NCBI GenBank assembly: GCA_046297395.1
Contig: JBKCNM010000012.1
Location: 5,594 to 69,593, forward strand
Direction: 5' to 3'
DNA: 64,000 nucleotides
Source of the DNA: JBEICQ01 sp046297395
GTDB lineage: Bacteria; Bacteroidota; Bacteroidia; UBA4408
Every line of letters starts with the position of its first letter. Position 1 is the first letter of the stretch. The notes beneath the pieces are model-generated. The model did not search any database and was not told the origin of the DNA. It saw only the letters and a list, made by a program, of their open reading frames with translations. A program made the translations under genes and the position numbers. This document shows, piece after piece, positions 43,928-53,363 of the stretch.

Positions 43928-45115
43928 GTTTGAAGCGTAAATAAAAGAAAAATACGAGAAGAGCCAAAACCTGCAGTGCCACACTCCTAAAAACCATGGT
44001 GAGGAAATTGTTTGGGGTATGCGTTGTTGCAGATAAAGATTTACCATGATAACGGAAAACCGGATTCAAAAAAAAACGGGTACCATCCTGAAAGGTCAAC
44101 TCAGTTCTGAGGTAAGTATCTTCATCAGCAGCCACATAAACAGCGGTGCTGTCATTTTGCTTCATGAACACGGTTTTTCCGCCTTGGCTTTTGATGGAGA
44201 GCTGCGAAAATATGCGAGAGAATCGAACACGAAGGGTATCGCCCTGCATGCTTAGGGATGCCGGTCCTCTCAGTTGCTGTAGGAGTTTTTTGCGGTATGC
44301 GAGAGAAGAGTCTTGCTCGATGGGAAGATCAACAGCAATGGTCATTCCGCTCTTGAGTGCTTTTTTTACAGAAGCTTCGGAAGGCCGGGCATACAGAAGG
44401 GTAAGATTTTTTCCCACTTCCATAAGATTGCGTATGTCGTGTCCGTCGTCGTTGGCTGTGGCAAAGGCCGGGTAACCGGAAGAGAGCGCTGTGTCCCAGG
44501 AGGCCATCGATTGCCTAACACGGCTCAGTATTTCCATGTTGTGGTAATTACCCAGGAATCTGAAATCAGTGGGATCACTGCCAATGAAAATTCAGGATGG
44601 TTCATCACTACCACTGCATCTGAATCTTCTCTGAGACAATCAATCACTTCCTGACGATTATGAAGGCTCTGAGGCAAAAGGTATTCTTTCCAATTGACAC
44701 TTTTTGCACCAATTACCTGATGATGTATCCGTGCAGGACCATAACCATGCTCATATACCGGCAGATATCCGGCTGTATTGCTGAACAAACGATTGATCGA
44801 CTGGTAATCGGAGATACATGCTACTTCATAACCCAGCCAATGATACAGGCTATCGATTGTGTGCGGATTGGAATGTCTACCGTTGGTTAAATTTCCCCAG
44901 ACATTGCTATGAACATGAAAGTTGGCCTTTATCCATCCGTTTTCATCTGTACCTGCATAAGGGTTATACCAACATTTTCCTTCAAATTTTTTGGGCGTTC
45001 GCAGAGTGTATTTTTTGCCCCACAGATACTGCCATACAGCAAACAACACGACGATGACAAGCAACAGATTAAGGATCATGAGAATGATTCGAAAAAATTT
45101 TCTGAGGATTGTCAT
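43884..45115 (-). pseudogene. Membrane-anchored PHP-domain (CehA-like) phosphoesterase gene split by a one-base frameshift
   Basis: Two frames together read as one protein of about 410 residues. The 5' frame (from ATG at 45115 to about 44571) gives an N-terminal membrane helix, then ANFHVHSNVWGN with the H-x-H metal motif of PHP domains, DSLYHWLGYEVACISDYQS and AVVVMNHPEFSLAVIP. The 3' frame (to 43884) continues with DFRFLGNYHNMEIL, WDTALSSGYPAFATANDDGHD (the last PHP metal motif) and a C-terminal helix with a basic tail. The shift fits loss of one C from a CCCC run, at GGG 44571-44573 on the given strand. Real mutation, sequencing error or programmed -1 shift cannot be told apart. TAGTTTTG (45138-45131) lies 15 bases upstream of the ATG. 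Confidence 0.75.
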
Positions 45116-45130
45116 TCGGGAAATGCCTTG

Positions 45131-45138
45131 CAAAACTA
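45131..45138 (-). promoter_or_regulatory. -7 element upstream of the PHP-domain gene
   Basis: Read leftward, TAGTTTTG, 15 bases before the ATG at 45115. This supports 45115 rather than 45178 as the start. No -33 element at normal spacing. Confidence 0.5.
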
Positions 45139-45287
45139 AAAAAATGCTGCACGCTTCCTGAATTGTTATGCAAACCAATCCTGTCTTTCATTCTGCTTGA
45201 AGTCATTTACTTTTTTGCAGATATGATTTACATACCTTAGTTTTAAGCAGTTGAAACCAGCAGAATCTTTACACAAACTCACCAAGG

Positions 45288-45317
45288 CTGACGCACCGGG
45301 ATGCGTACTTTCGTCAG
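45288..45317. other. Imperfect inverted repeat in the divergent intergenic region
   Basis: CTGACG (45288-45293) and CGTCAG (45312-45317) bracket an alternative inner stem ACGCA/TGCGT (45291-45295 and 45302-45306). It lies 40 bases before the membrane-protein start. Could be an operator or leader hairpin; no family recognised. Confidence 0.35.
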
Positions 45318-45357
45318 TTATGGATGAAATTTAAAAATCCACACCGGCTCTAACTTT

Positions 45358-46533
45358 ATGCATATAAACAATTATTCAGAGAATGTATTTCAATGGCTGG
45401 AGAAAGTTTCTACAGGTCGTTTTTTTGTTCACCAACTTTCAATCCTGCTTCTGCTTTTATCTTGGTTCTTTGTAAGTCCCGCAGCATGTAAGTTTTTTAC
45501 CCATCCTTTGCCCTATGCATGGGATACCATTTTGCTCAAGGCATCTGACCTCACGAATAACCTGGAGCACATTGCGCCTACATCCTGGCGGGCAAAAAAA
45601 GTTTTCCGCATCACCATTCCTGTCATCATCAGGTTGCTGCAAGTGAGTCCTGCCTTTATCGTGCTTATGCAAATTGTATGCGGATATGCCCTTTATTATT
45701 TTTCCTACCGTTTGGTACAGCGAATCACCGGCGATGCCATACAGGCAATATTGACCACCTCTTCTCTGGCATTCCTTTACTTTGGAAGAGCAGCCTGGTT
45801 TGAATTCGATGCTGCGTGGTTCGATGGGTTCTCTTATTTTTTTATTCTGATGGCCATGTATACCAGCTCTGTCTGGGGTATTTTTCTTTTTTCAACCATG
45901 GCAGCCTGGAATGATGAAAGGGCATTTATGGCTTTGTCCATTGTTTTGTTGTTTCACTTTCTGTCTGACAAAGGCGATAAAAAAACGACATTTAAAAATC
46001 TTGTTTCACTCAACAGGCAAGCCCTTGCCGCTGCAGCCGCCATACTTGCATACATCCTGTTGCGGGGATTTCTCTCTGTATATTATCACATGCATACACC
46101 CAAAGACGGTGCCAACCTGGATGTATTGATTCATCAAACGCCAAATTTCCTTCCCTTGGGTGCATTTACCTTTATGGAGGGATTCTGGCTGCTTGTGTTG
46201 TATGGGCTTGTGTGGGTGTTTTTTAAGCGCGATTACCTGATGCTTTTTCTATTGCTTGCGCCCATCCTGGTGCTGGGCATGGTGGCAGGATGCGTAACAG
46301 ACATCACACGCAGCGGATCATTTATGCTGCCACTTGTGTTTGTTTTTATTCGTTATCCGGGATATTTTTTTAGGCAATCTCAGATGCGTAGCCTGCTCTT
46401 TTCATGCTTCGCCATTACCTTTCTTTTTCCCCCTGTTTTTGTTTGTCTGGATTGGGGTGCAGCCAACTGGTACTTCTCTCCTTTCCTATTCAAAAAAATA
46501 CTGCTTCTATTTGGTACATTTTTATCAGCCTGA
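45358..46533 (+). CDS. Polytopic membrane protein of unknown function
   Basis: A 391-residue protein with about nine hydrophobic helices and few long soluble loops. It is not recognised as a named family, but the pattern of helices, aromatic residues and the loop AAWFEFDAAWFDGFSYFFIL (about 148-167, with acidic residues after a helix) recalls GT-C-type glycosyltransferases or O-antigen ligase-like proteins. DERAFMALSIVLLFHFL and GCVTDITRSGSFMLPLVFVFIRYPGYF are other notable stretches. It is divergent from the PHP gene and convergent (12 bases) with the RNA methyltransferase gene. TAACTTTA directly before the ATG is one base off the -7 element, so a leaderless transcript or a later start is possible. 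Confidence 0.6.
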   Translation: MHINNYSENVFQWLEKVSTGRFFVHQLSILLLLLSWFFVSPAACKFFTHPLPYAWDTILLKASDLTNNLEHIAPTSWRAKKVFRITIPVIIRLLQVSPAFIVLMQIVCGYALYYFSYRLVQRITGDAIQAILTTSSLAFLYFGRAAWFEFDAAWFDGFSYFFILMAMYTSSVWGIFLFSTMAAWNDERAFMALSIVLLFHFLSDKGDKKTTFKNLVSLNRQALAAAAAILAYILLRGFLSVYYHMHTPKDGANLDVLIHQTPNFLPLGAFTFMEGFWLLVLYGLVWVFFKRDYLMLFLLLAPILVLGMVAGCVTDITRSGSFMLPLVFVFIRYPGYFFRQSQMRSLLFSCFAITFLFPPVFVCLDWGAANWYFSPFLFKKILLLFGTFLSA

Positions 46534-46545
46534 AAGAATCTTTGC

Positions 46546-47331
46546 TCAGGCAGGAATTGTATTTCTTTGTCTCAATGCCTCGTAAAGAATGACTGCTGCG
46601 CTCACCGAAACATTCAGGGAATCGGCACTTCCAAGCATTGGAATATGCACTGCCTGTGCATGTGCGCCATTCCATGCATGACTTAATCCCACATCTTCTG
46701 CACCCAATACAAGTGCAGCCGGGCCTTTGAAGTCAACTTCTGTGTAGGACATACTTCCTTCTACACGGGCGCAAAAAATACGAATGGATTTTTCATGCAA
46801 CCATTGCATGCATGCCTCGCTTGTACATGTTGCCCAGGGTACAGAAAAAAAACAACCCAAACCTGAACGAAGCACATTGGGATTAAACATATCTGTATTG
46901 GGATTACATACAATCAGGGCGTGTGCACCGCAACCATCGGCAGTGCGAAAAATGGCACCCAGGTTGCCGGGTTTTTCAAGTCCTTCCAATACAATGACCA
47001 AGGGGTTGGCAGGTAATTCCAGTGAAGCAAGCGGTCGGTAAAAAGTATCGAAAACCCCCAATACGCCTTCGGTGCCCGGACGGTAAGCCATTTTTTCGTA
47101 GACGGGTTTACTTACCTCATAAACCTCAGGTATATCAGCATGAGGAAAGTGGCCGGCAATTTCCTCACAAACAAAGAGCATTCGAGGTTTGTAGCCATGC
47201 GCAATTGCCCTGTTGGTTTCTCGTTTGCCTTCGGTTACAAACAATTGGTGTTTACGGCGTTCTGATGCCTGTTTCTGCAATTGCACAACCAGTTTAACCT
47301 TTGGATTGGCCGGAGAAGTAATGCGCATCAT
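46546..47331 (-). CDS. TrmH-family (SpoU/SPOUT) RNA 2'-O-methyltransferase
   Basis: A 261-residue SPOUT enzyme that methylates ribose 2'-O in rRNA or tRNA. The start is one of two adjacent ATGs (47331 or 47328); the first makes an ATGA overlap with the permease stop. The N-terminal substrate-binding domain begins ITSPANPKVKLVVQLQ and has HQLFVTEGKRE; the SPOUT knot has motif 1 LVIVLEGLEKPGNLGAIFRTADGCG, motif 2 AALVLGAEDVGLS and motif 3 IPMLGSADSLNVSVSAAVILYE, all intact. Which nucleotide it modifies is not evident. Last gene of the accC-permease-methyltransferase unit. Confidence 0.92.
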   Translation of the reverse strand: MMRITSPANPKVKLVVQLQKQASERRKHQLFVTEGKRETNRAIAHGYKPRMLFVCEEIAGHFPHADIPEVYEVSKPVYEKMAYRPGTEGVLGVFDTFYRPLASLELPANPLVIVLEGLEKPGNLGAIFRTADGCGAHALIVCNPNTDMFNPNVLRSGLGCFFSVPWATCTSEACMQWLHEKSIRIFCARVEGSMSYTEVDFKGPAALVLGAEDVGLSHAWNGAHAQAVHIPMLGSADSLNVSVSAAVILYEALRQRNTIPA

Positions 47332-49253
47332 GCTTTGTTTAATCGGCTGTGCCGGTGCCCATAAAGGAAATAAATAACCAGGCCTGCGATGAGCCAAAAG
47401 GCAAAACCAATCCAGTTACTGATGCCCAGTTCACTCATCATATACAGACAACTCAATAGTCCTGTGAGGGGAATGAGGGAGAGACGATGACGAACAGAGA
47501 GATATAAAAATACCAGCGCAGTAATGATAAAAATCCAGACCGGAATCAGGTGACGAAAAATTTCCCATCCGGATTCATAAATATTCCTGCTTTCCTTGTT
47601 GAGCAAGAGCATCACGCGGGTTTGTTCACCATAAGATAAACTGTTTAGCCAATTGATCAGGGCATTGGGCTTGGCATAAAATGAGAGAGGAATCAGGTTC
47701 ATGTCCTGGCATTTTTTCAACGCCTCAAATTGTTCGGGTGAAGACATCGCCCCCACAAAAGTTTCAGGACTTTGCAGTTTGCGGGACAACAGAAAATCCT
47801 GCATGGCTTCTGTGCGAGTGATGAGCAATGCCGAAAGGATTCCAATAAAAATCAGCGGGTACCAAATTCCTGCATTGATGTATGGAATTTTAAATCGCGG
47901 CGCGGGGGCATCCTTCCTTTTTTCGAGGACCAACACACCTCCGCAAACCATCACAAAGGCAAACAATGTACCTATGCTACACAAATCCGTAACAGCAGTT
48001 AAATTGAGAAACAGCGCAGGTATGGCAACCACAAATCCTGTAACAATGGTAGAGAACCATGGCGTTTTGTAGCGGGGATGAATCTTTGCAAAAACGGGCG
48101 GCAGCAATCCGTCTCGGCTCATGCTCATCCAGATGCGCGGCTGACCCAGCTGAAAGACAAGAAGTACACCTGCCATGGCCACCACAGCGCTCATGGAGAT
48201 GATGCCTGAGATGCCATGGAGGTTTACTGCAGCAAAAGCATGTGCAAGCGGATCACCCACTGCCAGGCTATGGTAAGGAACCATGCCGGTAAGTACCAGG
48301 GCAATGAGTACATACAATACCGTGCAGATGAGAATGGAATAGAGCATGCCTCTTGGCAAATCGCGTTGTGGATTGCGGCATTCCTCCGCCGTGGTAGAAA
48401 GCGCATCAAACCCGATGTATGCAAAAAAAACAGCGCTTATTCCCTTGAGCACGCCTCCCATGCCGTTGGGCGCAAAGGGGGACCAGTTGCGCGTATCCAC
48501 AAAAAAGAAACCGGTGCAGATCACCAATAACACCACCGCAAGTTTCACCACAACCATGGCATTTCCGGCCATCTTGCTTTCCCTAATTCCTCGGTAAACG
48601 AGGTAGGTAATCAACACAATGATAAACAAGGCAGGAGCATCAAAAATGATTTTAAATCCACCGATGCCGGGTGCATTTTGCCAAGCAAAAATACCTTCAA
48701 TGATGGCACTGTTGTTGAGCATGCCACGGCTGTATTCTTGAAAGTGGTTGTGGTATGCGTTGTAAGCACTCAAATAATCCATGCACAGGTATTCAGGTAC
48801 ATGAATACCCCTGATTCCCCAAAAAGGGATGTTCACCATTTTTAGGAGCCCGGTGAAATAGTCGCTCCAACTAATGGCTACTGCGATGTTACCGATGGCG
48901 TATTCCATGATAAGCGCCCAACCGATGATCCAGGCAATGAGTTCCCCGAAGACTACATAGCTGTAGGTGTAAGCGCTTCCGGACAGGGGAATACGGGAGG
49001 CAAACTCTGCGTAAGCCATGGCTGAAAAGCCGCAGGCAATTGCTGTAAAAACAAAGAGAAGGACAACCGCAGGTCCGCCATTTGCACTGGCGTTACCAAT
49101 CGTACTAAAAATGCCGGCACCGATGATGGCGGCAATGCCCATGGCTGTAAGGTCTCGAACACCGAGGTGACGACTAAGTAATCCCTCACTAGCTCCATCG
49201 GCTGCATGATTTGATGGAGGAATGGCTTTTTTTCGAAACAGAGTGGATGCCAC
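47328..49253 (-). CDS. APC-family amino acid permease (cationic amino acid transporter-like)
   Basis: A 641-residue inner-membrane transporter with about 12-14 helices. Near the N-terminus, MGIAAIIGAGIFSTIGNAS is the helix 1 G-x-G-I-F substrate motif, followed by AYAEFASRIPLSGSAYTYSYVVFGE, the APC/CAT signature; FFAYIGFDALSTTAEECRNPQRDLPRG and PRIWMSMSRDGLLPPVFAKIHPRYKTPW are also typical. The start is GTG at 49253, 5 bases after the accC stop. The protein is longer than most CATs because of an extra loop (about 150-190) and one at about 500-560 (QDFLLSRKLQSPETFVGAM). Substrate not determinable. Confidence 0.9.
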   Translation of the reverse strand: MASTLFRKKAIPPSNHAADGASEGLLSRHLGVRDLTAMGIAAIIGAGIFSTIGNASANGGPAVVLLFVFTAIACGFSAMAYAEFASRIPLSGSAYTYSYVVFGELIAWIIGWALIMEYAIGNIAVAISWSDYFTGLLKMVNIPFWGIRGIHVPEYLCMDYLSAYNAYHNHFQEYSRGMLNNSAIIEGIFAWQNAPGIGGFKIIFDAPALFIIVLITYLVYRGIRESKMAGNAMVVVKLAVVLLVICTGFFFVDTRNWSPFAPNGMGGVLKGISAVFFAYIGFDALSTTAEECRNPQRDLPRGMLYSILICTVLYVLIALVLTGMVPYHSLAVGDPLAHAFAAVNLHGISGIISMSAVVAMAGVLLVFQLGQPRIWMSMSRDGLLPPVFAKIHPRYKTPWFSTIVTGFVVAIPALFLNLTAVTDLCSIGTLFAFVMVCGGVLVLEKRKDAPAPRFKIPYINAGIWYPLIFIGILSALLITRTEAMQDFLLSRKLQSPETFVGAMSSPEQFEALKKCQDMNLIPLSFYAKPNALINWLNSLSYGEQTRVMLLLNKESRNIYESGWEIFRHLIPVWIFIITALVFLYLSVRHRLSLIPLTGLLSCLYMMSELGISNWIGFAFWLIAGLVIYFLYGHRHSRLNKA

Positions 49254-49258
49254 TGTAA

Positions 49259-50755
49259 TTAAAATTCCTTGCGGTTTAAATACCAGTTTGTGGTTTTGTC
49301 AGCTTTATCGGATGACTCTGCTGCCGCCGGCACCAACTTATTTCTTGACTCAAAAAACAGGGCGGCTGCAATGGCAGCAGCTCTGACTTCATTTGGGTCG
49401 TGGTTCTGCAGAACAGTGGGATCGAAATACTTTTTGACAAAATGTGTATCAAAATCGCCACTGACGAAGGCTTCATGCTGCATCACAAAACGGCAAAAAG
49501 GCAGGGTGGTCGTAACTCCGCTTACCTGGTATTCATCAATGGCGCGGATCATTCTGCCAATGCTCTCGGTGCGGGTTGCTCCATAGGTGATGAGTTTGGC
49601 GATCATAGGGTCGTAATAAATGGGGATATCCATTCCTTCTTCAAAGCCATCGTCAACCCTGATACCTGCACCCTGGGGCCTGCGATAGGTGATAAGTTTG
49701 CCAATATCCGGTAAAAACTGGTTGGCAGGATCTTCGGCATACACCCTTACCTCAATGGCATGACCATTGATTTGCAGGTCATCCTGCGTAAAGGCTAATT
49801 TCTCTCCGCGTGCCACCCTGATTTGCTCCTTCACTAAATCAATACCTGTGATCATTTCCGTAACAGGATGCTCCACCTGCAGGCGGGTATTCATTTCCAG
49901 AAAATAAAAATTCTTGTTTTCATCGAGCAGAAACTCCACCGTGCCTGCACCATAATACCCGCACGCCCTGGCAACATCAACAGCACATCTGCCCATCTCA
50001 GCTCGTATTTCGGGAGTAAGTACAGAAGAGGGCGCTTCCTCCACCACTTTCTGGTGGCGGCGCTGCACGGAGCACTCTCTTTCAAAAAGGTGGACAATAT
50101 TGCCATGACGGTCGCCCAAAACTTGTATTTCGATGTGTCTGGGTCCAGCCACATATTTTTCAACAAACACCGACCCATCACCGAAGGCTGAGGTTGCCTC
50201 GCTCACTGCCAGCTTCATCTGTTCAGCAAAATCGGCTTCGTTTTCCACGATGCGCATCCCTTTTCCACCGCCACCTGCAGAAGCTTTGATGAGCACGGGA
50301 AATCCGGCTGTTCTGGCAACTTCTATGCCCTGAGCAACATCAGAAATGGCACCCTCAGAACCCGGTACCATGGGGATCTTGTATTTTTTTACAGCCGCTT
50401 TCGCGCTGAGTTTGTCACCCATGACCTCCATACTTTCGGGCGAGGGGCCAATAAACACCAATCCTGCCTTTTGAACCATCCGGGCAAAATCAGCATTTTC
50501 TGAGAGGAATCCATACCCGGGATGGATGCCCTCAGCACCCGTAGCCTTGCAGGCTTCAATCACTTTTTCTCCACGCAAGTAAGACTGCGAAGAGGCTGCA
50601 GCTCCTATGCATACTGCCTCATCGGCATATCTCACATGTGGAGCATTGCGGTCGGCTTCAGAAAATACTGCCACCGTAGAGATACCCATCTCCTTGCAGG
50701 AACGCATCACCCTGAGGGCTATTTCGCCACGATTGGCCACTAAAATTTTTTTCAT
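49259..50755 (-). CDS. accC: Biotin carboxylase subunit of an acyl-CoA carboxylase
   Basis: A 498-residue ATP-grasp enzyme that carboxylates biotin on a carrier protein, for malonyl-CoA or methylmalonyl-CoA formation. The start is the ATG at 50755 (MKKILVANRGEIALRVMRS). Seen are GIHPGYGFLSENADFA, the glycine loop ASAGGGGKGMRIV, HIEIQVLGD, ERECSVQRRHQKVVEEAPSS and the C-terminal EMNTRLQVEHPVTE. Length near 500 with the tail W-Y-L-N-R-K-E-F is the form seen with separate biotin carrier and carboxyltransferase subunits; neither is in the window. An amino acid permease and an RNA methyltransferase gene follow on the same transcript. Confidence 0.94.
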   Translation of the reverse strand: MKKILVANRGEIALRVMRSCKEMGISTVAVFSEADRNAPHVRYADEAVCIGAAASSQSYLRGEKVIEACKATGAEGIHPGYGFLSENADFARMVQKAGLVFIGPSPESMEVMGDKLSAKAAVKKYKIPMVPGSEGAISDVAQGIEVARTAGFPVLIKASAGGGGKGMRIVENEADFAEQMKLAVSEATSAFGDGSVFVEKYVAGPRHIEIQVLGDRHGNIVHLFERECSVQRRHQKVVEEAPSSVLTPEIRAEMGRCAVDVARACGYYGAGTVEFLLDENKNFYFLEMNTRLQVEHPVTEMITGIDLVKEQIRVARGEKLAFTQDDLQINGHAIEVRVYAEDPANQFLPDIGKLITYRRPQGAGIRVDDGFEEGMDIPIYYDPMIAKLITYGATRTESIGRMIRAIDEYQVSGVTTTLPFCRFVMQHEAFVSGDFDTHFVKKYFDPTVLQNHDPNEVRAAAIAAALFFESRNKLVPAAAESSDKADKTTNWYLNRKEF

Positions 50756-50861
50756 CGGAGGAGTTTCTTTGACTCCCTGCAATATTAGAAAATACTATCT
50801 GTGAATTTAAAATTAAATTAATACAATTGTGTTTTATAAACACTGAGAAGAATCGGCAACT

Positions 50862-52178
50862 ATGCAACACCATTCGGAACAAGCACCGGCACTGAGTTTT
50901 TGGCAGATTGTGAACATGAGTCTTGGTTTTCTGGGAATCCAGTTTGGCTGGGCTCTACAGATGGCCAATATGGGTCCGATCTATGAATACCTGGGCGCAA
51001 GTGCCGACGAAATTCCCATGTTATTTCTGGCAGCACCCCTTACCGGGCTCATTGTTCAACCCATTATCGGTTACTTGAGTGATCGCACCTGGCACAGGGT
51101 GTTGGGCAGAAGGCGCCCGTATTTTTTGTTGGGTGCCCTCCTTTCATCCATCGCACTGGTGCTGATGCCAAACAGTTCGTCACTATGGATGGCAGCCGGG
51201 TTGCTTTGGATACTTGATTCATCCATCAATATCAGCATGGAGCCTTTCAGGGCCTTTGTTACCGATAAGCTAAACAGTGAGCAGCGTACCATGGGCTTTG
51301 CCATGCAGAGTTTATTCATCGGCCTCGGAAGTGTCATCGCATCTGCTCTACCCTGGATCATGAGCCATTGGTTTGAGGTGAGCAACACAGCGCATGAAGG
51401 AAGCATTCCTCTCAATGTAAAACTTTCTTTCTATGTGGGTGCCGCTGCCTTTGCAGGTTGCGTTTTGTATACTGTCATTACTTCAAAGGAATATCCTCCT
51501 GCAGACCTGGATGAAGCCGGCAGAAAGATGGAAAGCAACAAAGGATTCGGTGCGGGTATTAAAGAGATTGTGCACGCCATTGCCAACATGCCTAAGAAAA
51601 TGCAAAAACTCGCTTTGGTTCAGTTCTTTACCTGGCCCGGCTTGTTTTTTATGTGGTTCTATTATAGCGCCGCAGTCGCAAGAGATGTATTTGGTGCGGG
51701 AGAAGAGCATTCTGCTCTTTACACCGAGGGTGTTGAGTATGCAGGATTAACCCTCTCCTACTACAACCTGATCACCTTTCTGTTTGCCTTGTTTATTCCA
51801 TTGATTGCCCGTAAAACAGGAAGAAGAAATACACATATGCTCTGTTTGTTTGCGGGAGCGGCAGGCTTAATCAGCGTAAACTGGATTGAGAGACCCGAAA
51901 TGCTATTTGTATCCATGACAGGTGTGGGCATTGCATGGGCAAGTATCCTGAGCATGCCTTATTCCATGCTTTCGGAGTGCATCCCGCAAAACAAGGTGGG
52001 AATTTACATGGGTATCTTCAACTTTTTTATCGTTTTGCCGGAAATCATTGCCTCCCTTTTCTTTGGCTACATCATGCAACACTTCCTGGGCAATGATCGC
52101 ATGCTTGCAGTGGTTTTGGGTGGGGTTCTGATGGCGATTGCCGGTGTTTGCTGTCTGCTGATCAAGGAGCGAGACTAA
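50862..52178 (+). CDS. MFS transporter of the SLC45/GPH sugar-carrier type
   Basis: A 438-residue inner-membrane transporter with 12 helices. FLGIQFGWALQMANMGPIYEYLGA (helix 1) and GLIVQPIIGYLSDRTWHRVLGRRRPYFLLGALLSS, with the G-x-x-x-D-R...G-R-R-R-P loop, are the signature of the SLC45-like group that carries sucrose, maltose or other glucosides with protons. In Bacteroidota such genes often sit with alpha-glucan enzymes; here it is 40 kb from glgE/maltokinase and next to unrelated genes, so maltose import is only a guess. Divergent from accC, with 106 bases between the starts. Confidence 0.87.
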   Translation: MQHHSEQAPALSFWQIVNMSLGFLGIQFGWALQMANMGPIYEYLGASADEIPMLFLAAPLTGLIVQPIIGYLSDRTWHRVLGRRRPYFLLGALLSSIALVLMPNSSSLWMAAGLLWILDSSINISMEPFRAFVTDKLNSEQRTMGFAMQSLFIGLGSVIASALPWIMSHWFEVSNTAHEGSIPLNVKLSFYVGAAAFAGCVLYTVITSKEYPPADLDEAGRKMESNKGFGAGIKEIVHAIANMPKKMQKLALVQFFTWPGLFFMWFYYSAAVARDVFGAGEEHSALYTEGVEYAGLTLSYYNLITFLFALFIPLIARKTGRRNTHMLCLFAGAAGLISVNWIERPEMLFVSMTGVGIAWASILSMPYSMLSECIPQNKVGIYMGIFNFFIVLPEIIASLFFGYIMQHFLGNDRMLAVVLGGVLMAIAGVCCLLIKERD

Positions 52179-52187
52179 TCAAACATT

Positions 52188-52220
52188 TTTGTTCATTCGT
52201 CAGATAATATTGTATGTTTG
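52188..52220 (+). promoter_or_regulatory. Promoter of the coiled-coil secreted protein gene
   Basis: TTTG (52188-52191), 21 bases, TATGTTTG (52213-52220), 21 bases before the ATG at 52242. Confidence 0.7.
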
Positions 52221-52241
52221 TAGAGAATCCTACAAACCTCG

Positions 52242-53303
52242 ATGAAGGCTTATCCCCTCATTTTAAAAATCCTCTTCCTAACATTACTTACCACATTTTC
52301 TTTTGCGCAAACTTCCAAGTTGGTCTTAGATGGATTAATCAGTGATGAAGAAAGCGGCGATCCGATTTACAATGCCAAAGTGGAGCTGCTTGAAAACGAC
52401 CAAGTAACCCATGTGGCCTATACACCGGCCTCCGGGAAGTTTTTGTTTGATGTGCCACCGGACAAACAATTGGTGATTCGTTGTTCCAAAGACAATTATG
52501 TAGCAAAAAAAATCACAGTAATTACGGATGGTATAGCTTCCAAGCCCGGACAGGAAGAGGTCTTTAAGTTTCCCATCAATGTGAGACTTTTCAGGGAAAT
52601 GCCCGATCTGGATGTTTCGGTATTGCAATCACCCATTGGATCTATTTTCTACCTGCCCTCCAAGGGAATATTTGATTACACAGTTGACCGGGATTTGAAA
52701 AAGAAGATTGAGAAACTTCAGGAAGAGGTTGAAAAAAAGATCAAAGAGAAACAGAAGGACGAGGAGAAACTCAAAAAACAAGTCAAAAAAGGCGAGGAAA
52801 AAGCACGGGAAAAAGAGGCCTTGGCCAAAAAAGAAGAGGAAAAAATGCGTGCCAAAGAACGACAAGCCAAGAAAGACCAGGAAAAGGCACAAGAAAAAGA
52901 AGCAAAGCCCGCCGCTCATTTAAGAAATGTAAAAAAAAACAAATCGAAGGAAGCGGAAAAACGAAATGAAAACAACCCAAAACCAGTTGAAATTGAAAGC
53001 TCTGATTCTCCAAAAAGAGCAACTCTGAGGTTGATTCCTGAGCCTCCACCCCACCCTCCCATTTCCAATGTATCGCAAAATTTCAGAGAAGAAAGTAACC
53101 ATACAATACTTACTACAACTTGTATTTTTGACATCAACTTTATGGAGCTGTCAAAGATTAGTTTTATTTGGGGAGGCCGTTATTACAAACGAAATAAAAG
53201 AGATGTAACCAGCCCTACCTATTACAAACTCATGGACATGATTCAACCTGAGGGTAATGAGTACGACAAGGAAGCGCCCATCCATCCTAAGGCTCAAGAT
53301 TAA
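52242..53303 (+). CDS. Secreted protein with regulatory-like beta domain and charged coiled coil
   Basis: A 353-residue protein with a clear signal peptide (MKAYPLILK, core, TFSFAQ). Residues about 25-115 form a carboxypeptidase regulatory-like (CarboxypepD_reg) beta sandwich (LVLDGLISDEESGDPIYNAKVELLEND, GKFLFDVPPDKQLVIRCSKDNYVAKK), common in Bacteroidota envelope proteins. Residues about 150-225 are an uninterrupted Lys/Glu coiled coil, followed by a basic, Pro-rich linker (PEPPPHPP) and a short C-terminal region that is probably folded (HTILTTTCIFDINFMELSKISFIWGGRYYKR). Whole-protein function unknown; the layout suggests a periplasmic spacer. It has its own promoter and is convergent with the next gene. 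Confidence 0.7.
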   Translation: MKAYPLILKILFLTLLTTFSFAQTSKLVLDGLISDEESGDPIYNAKVELLENDQVTHVAYTPASGKFLFDVPPDKQLVIRCSKDNYVAKKITVITDGIASKPGQEEVFKFPINVRLFREMPDLDVSVLQSPIGSIFYLPSKGIFDYTVDRDLKKKIEKLQEEVEKKIKEKQKDEEKLKKQVKKGEEKAREKEALAKKEEEKMRAKERQAKKDQEKAQEKEAKPAAHLRNVKKNKSKEAEKRNENNPKPVEIESSDSPKRATLRLIPEPPPHPPISNVSQNFREESNHTILTTTCIFDINFMELSKISFIWGGRYYKRNKRDVTSPTYYKLMDMIQPEGNEYDKEAPIHPKAQD

Positions 53304-53363
53304 ACAGTAATTTACCCGGAAAATCCTTTGCTTGATTTTTTTTGAAAGGGCTGTTTTTTATGA

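Noticed and set aside
52629..53049. Antisense Phe/Leu-rich frames opposite the coiled-coil secreted protein
   Set aside because: Direct complement of AAA/GAA-rich codons; not transmembrane genes.
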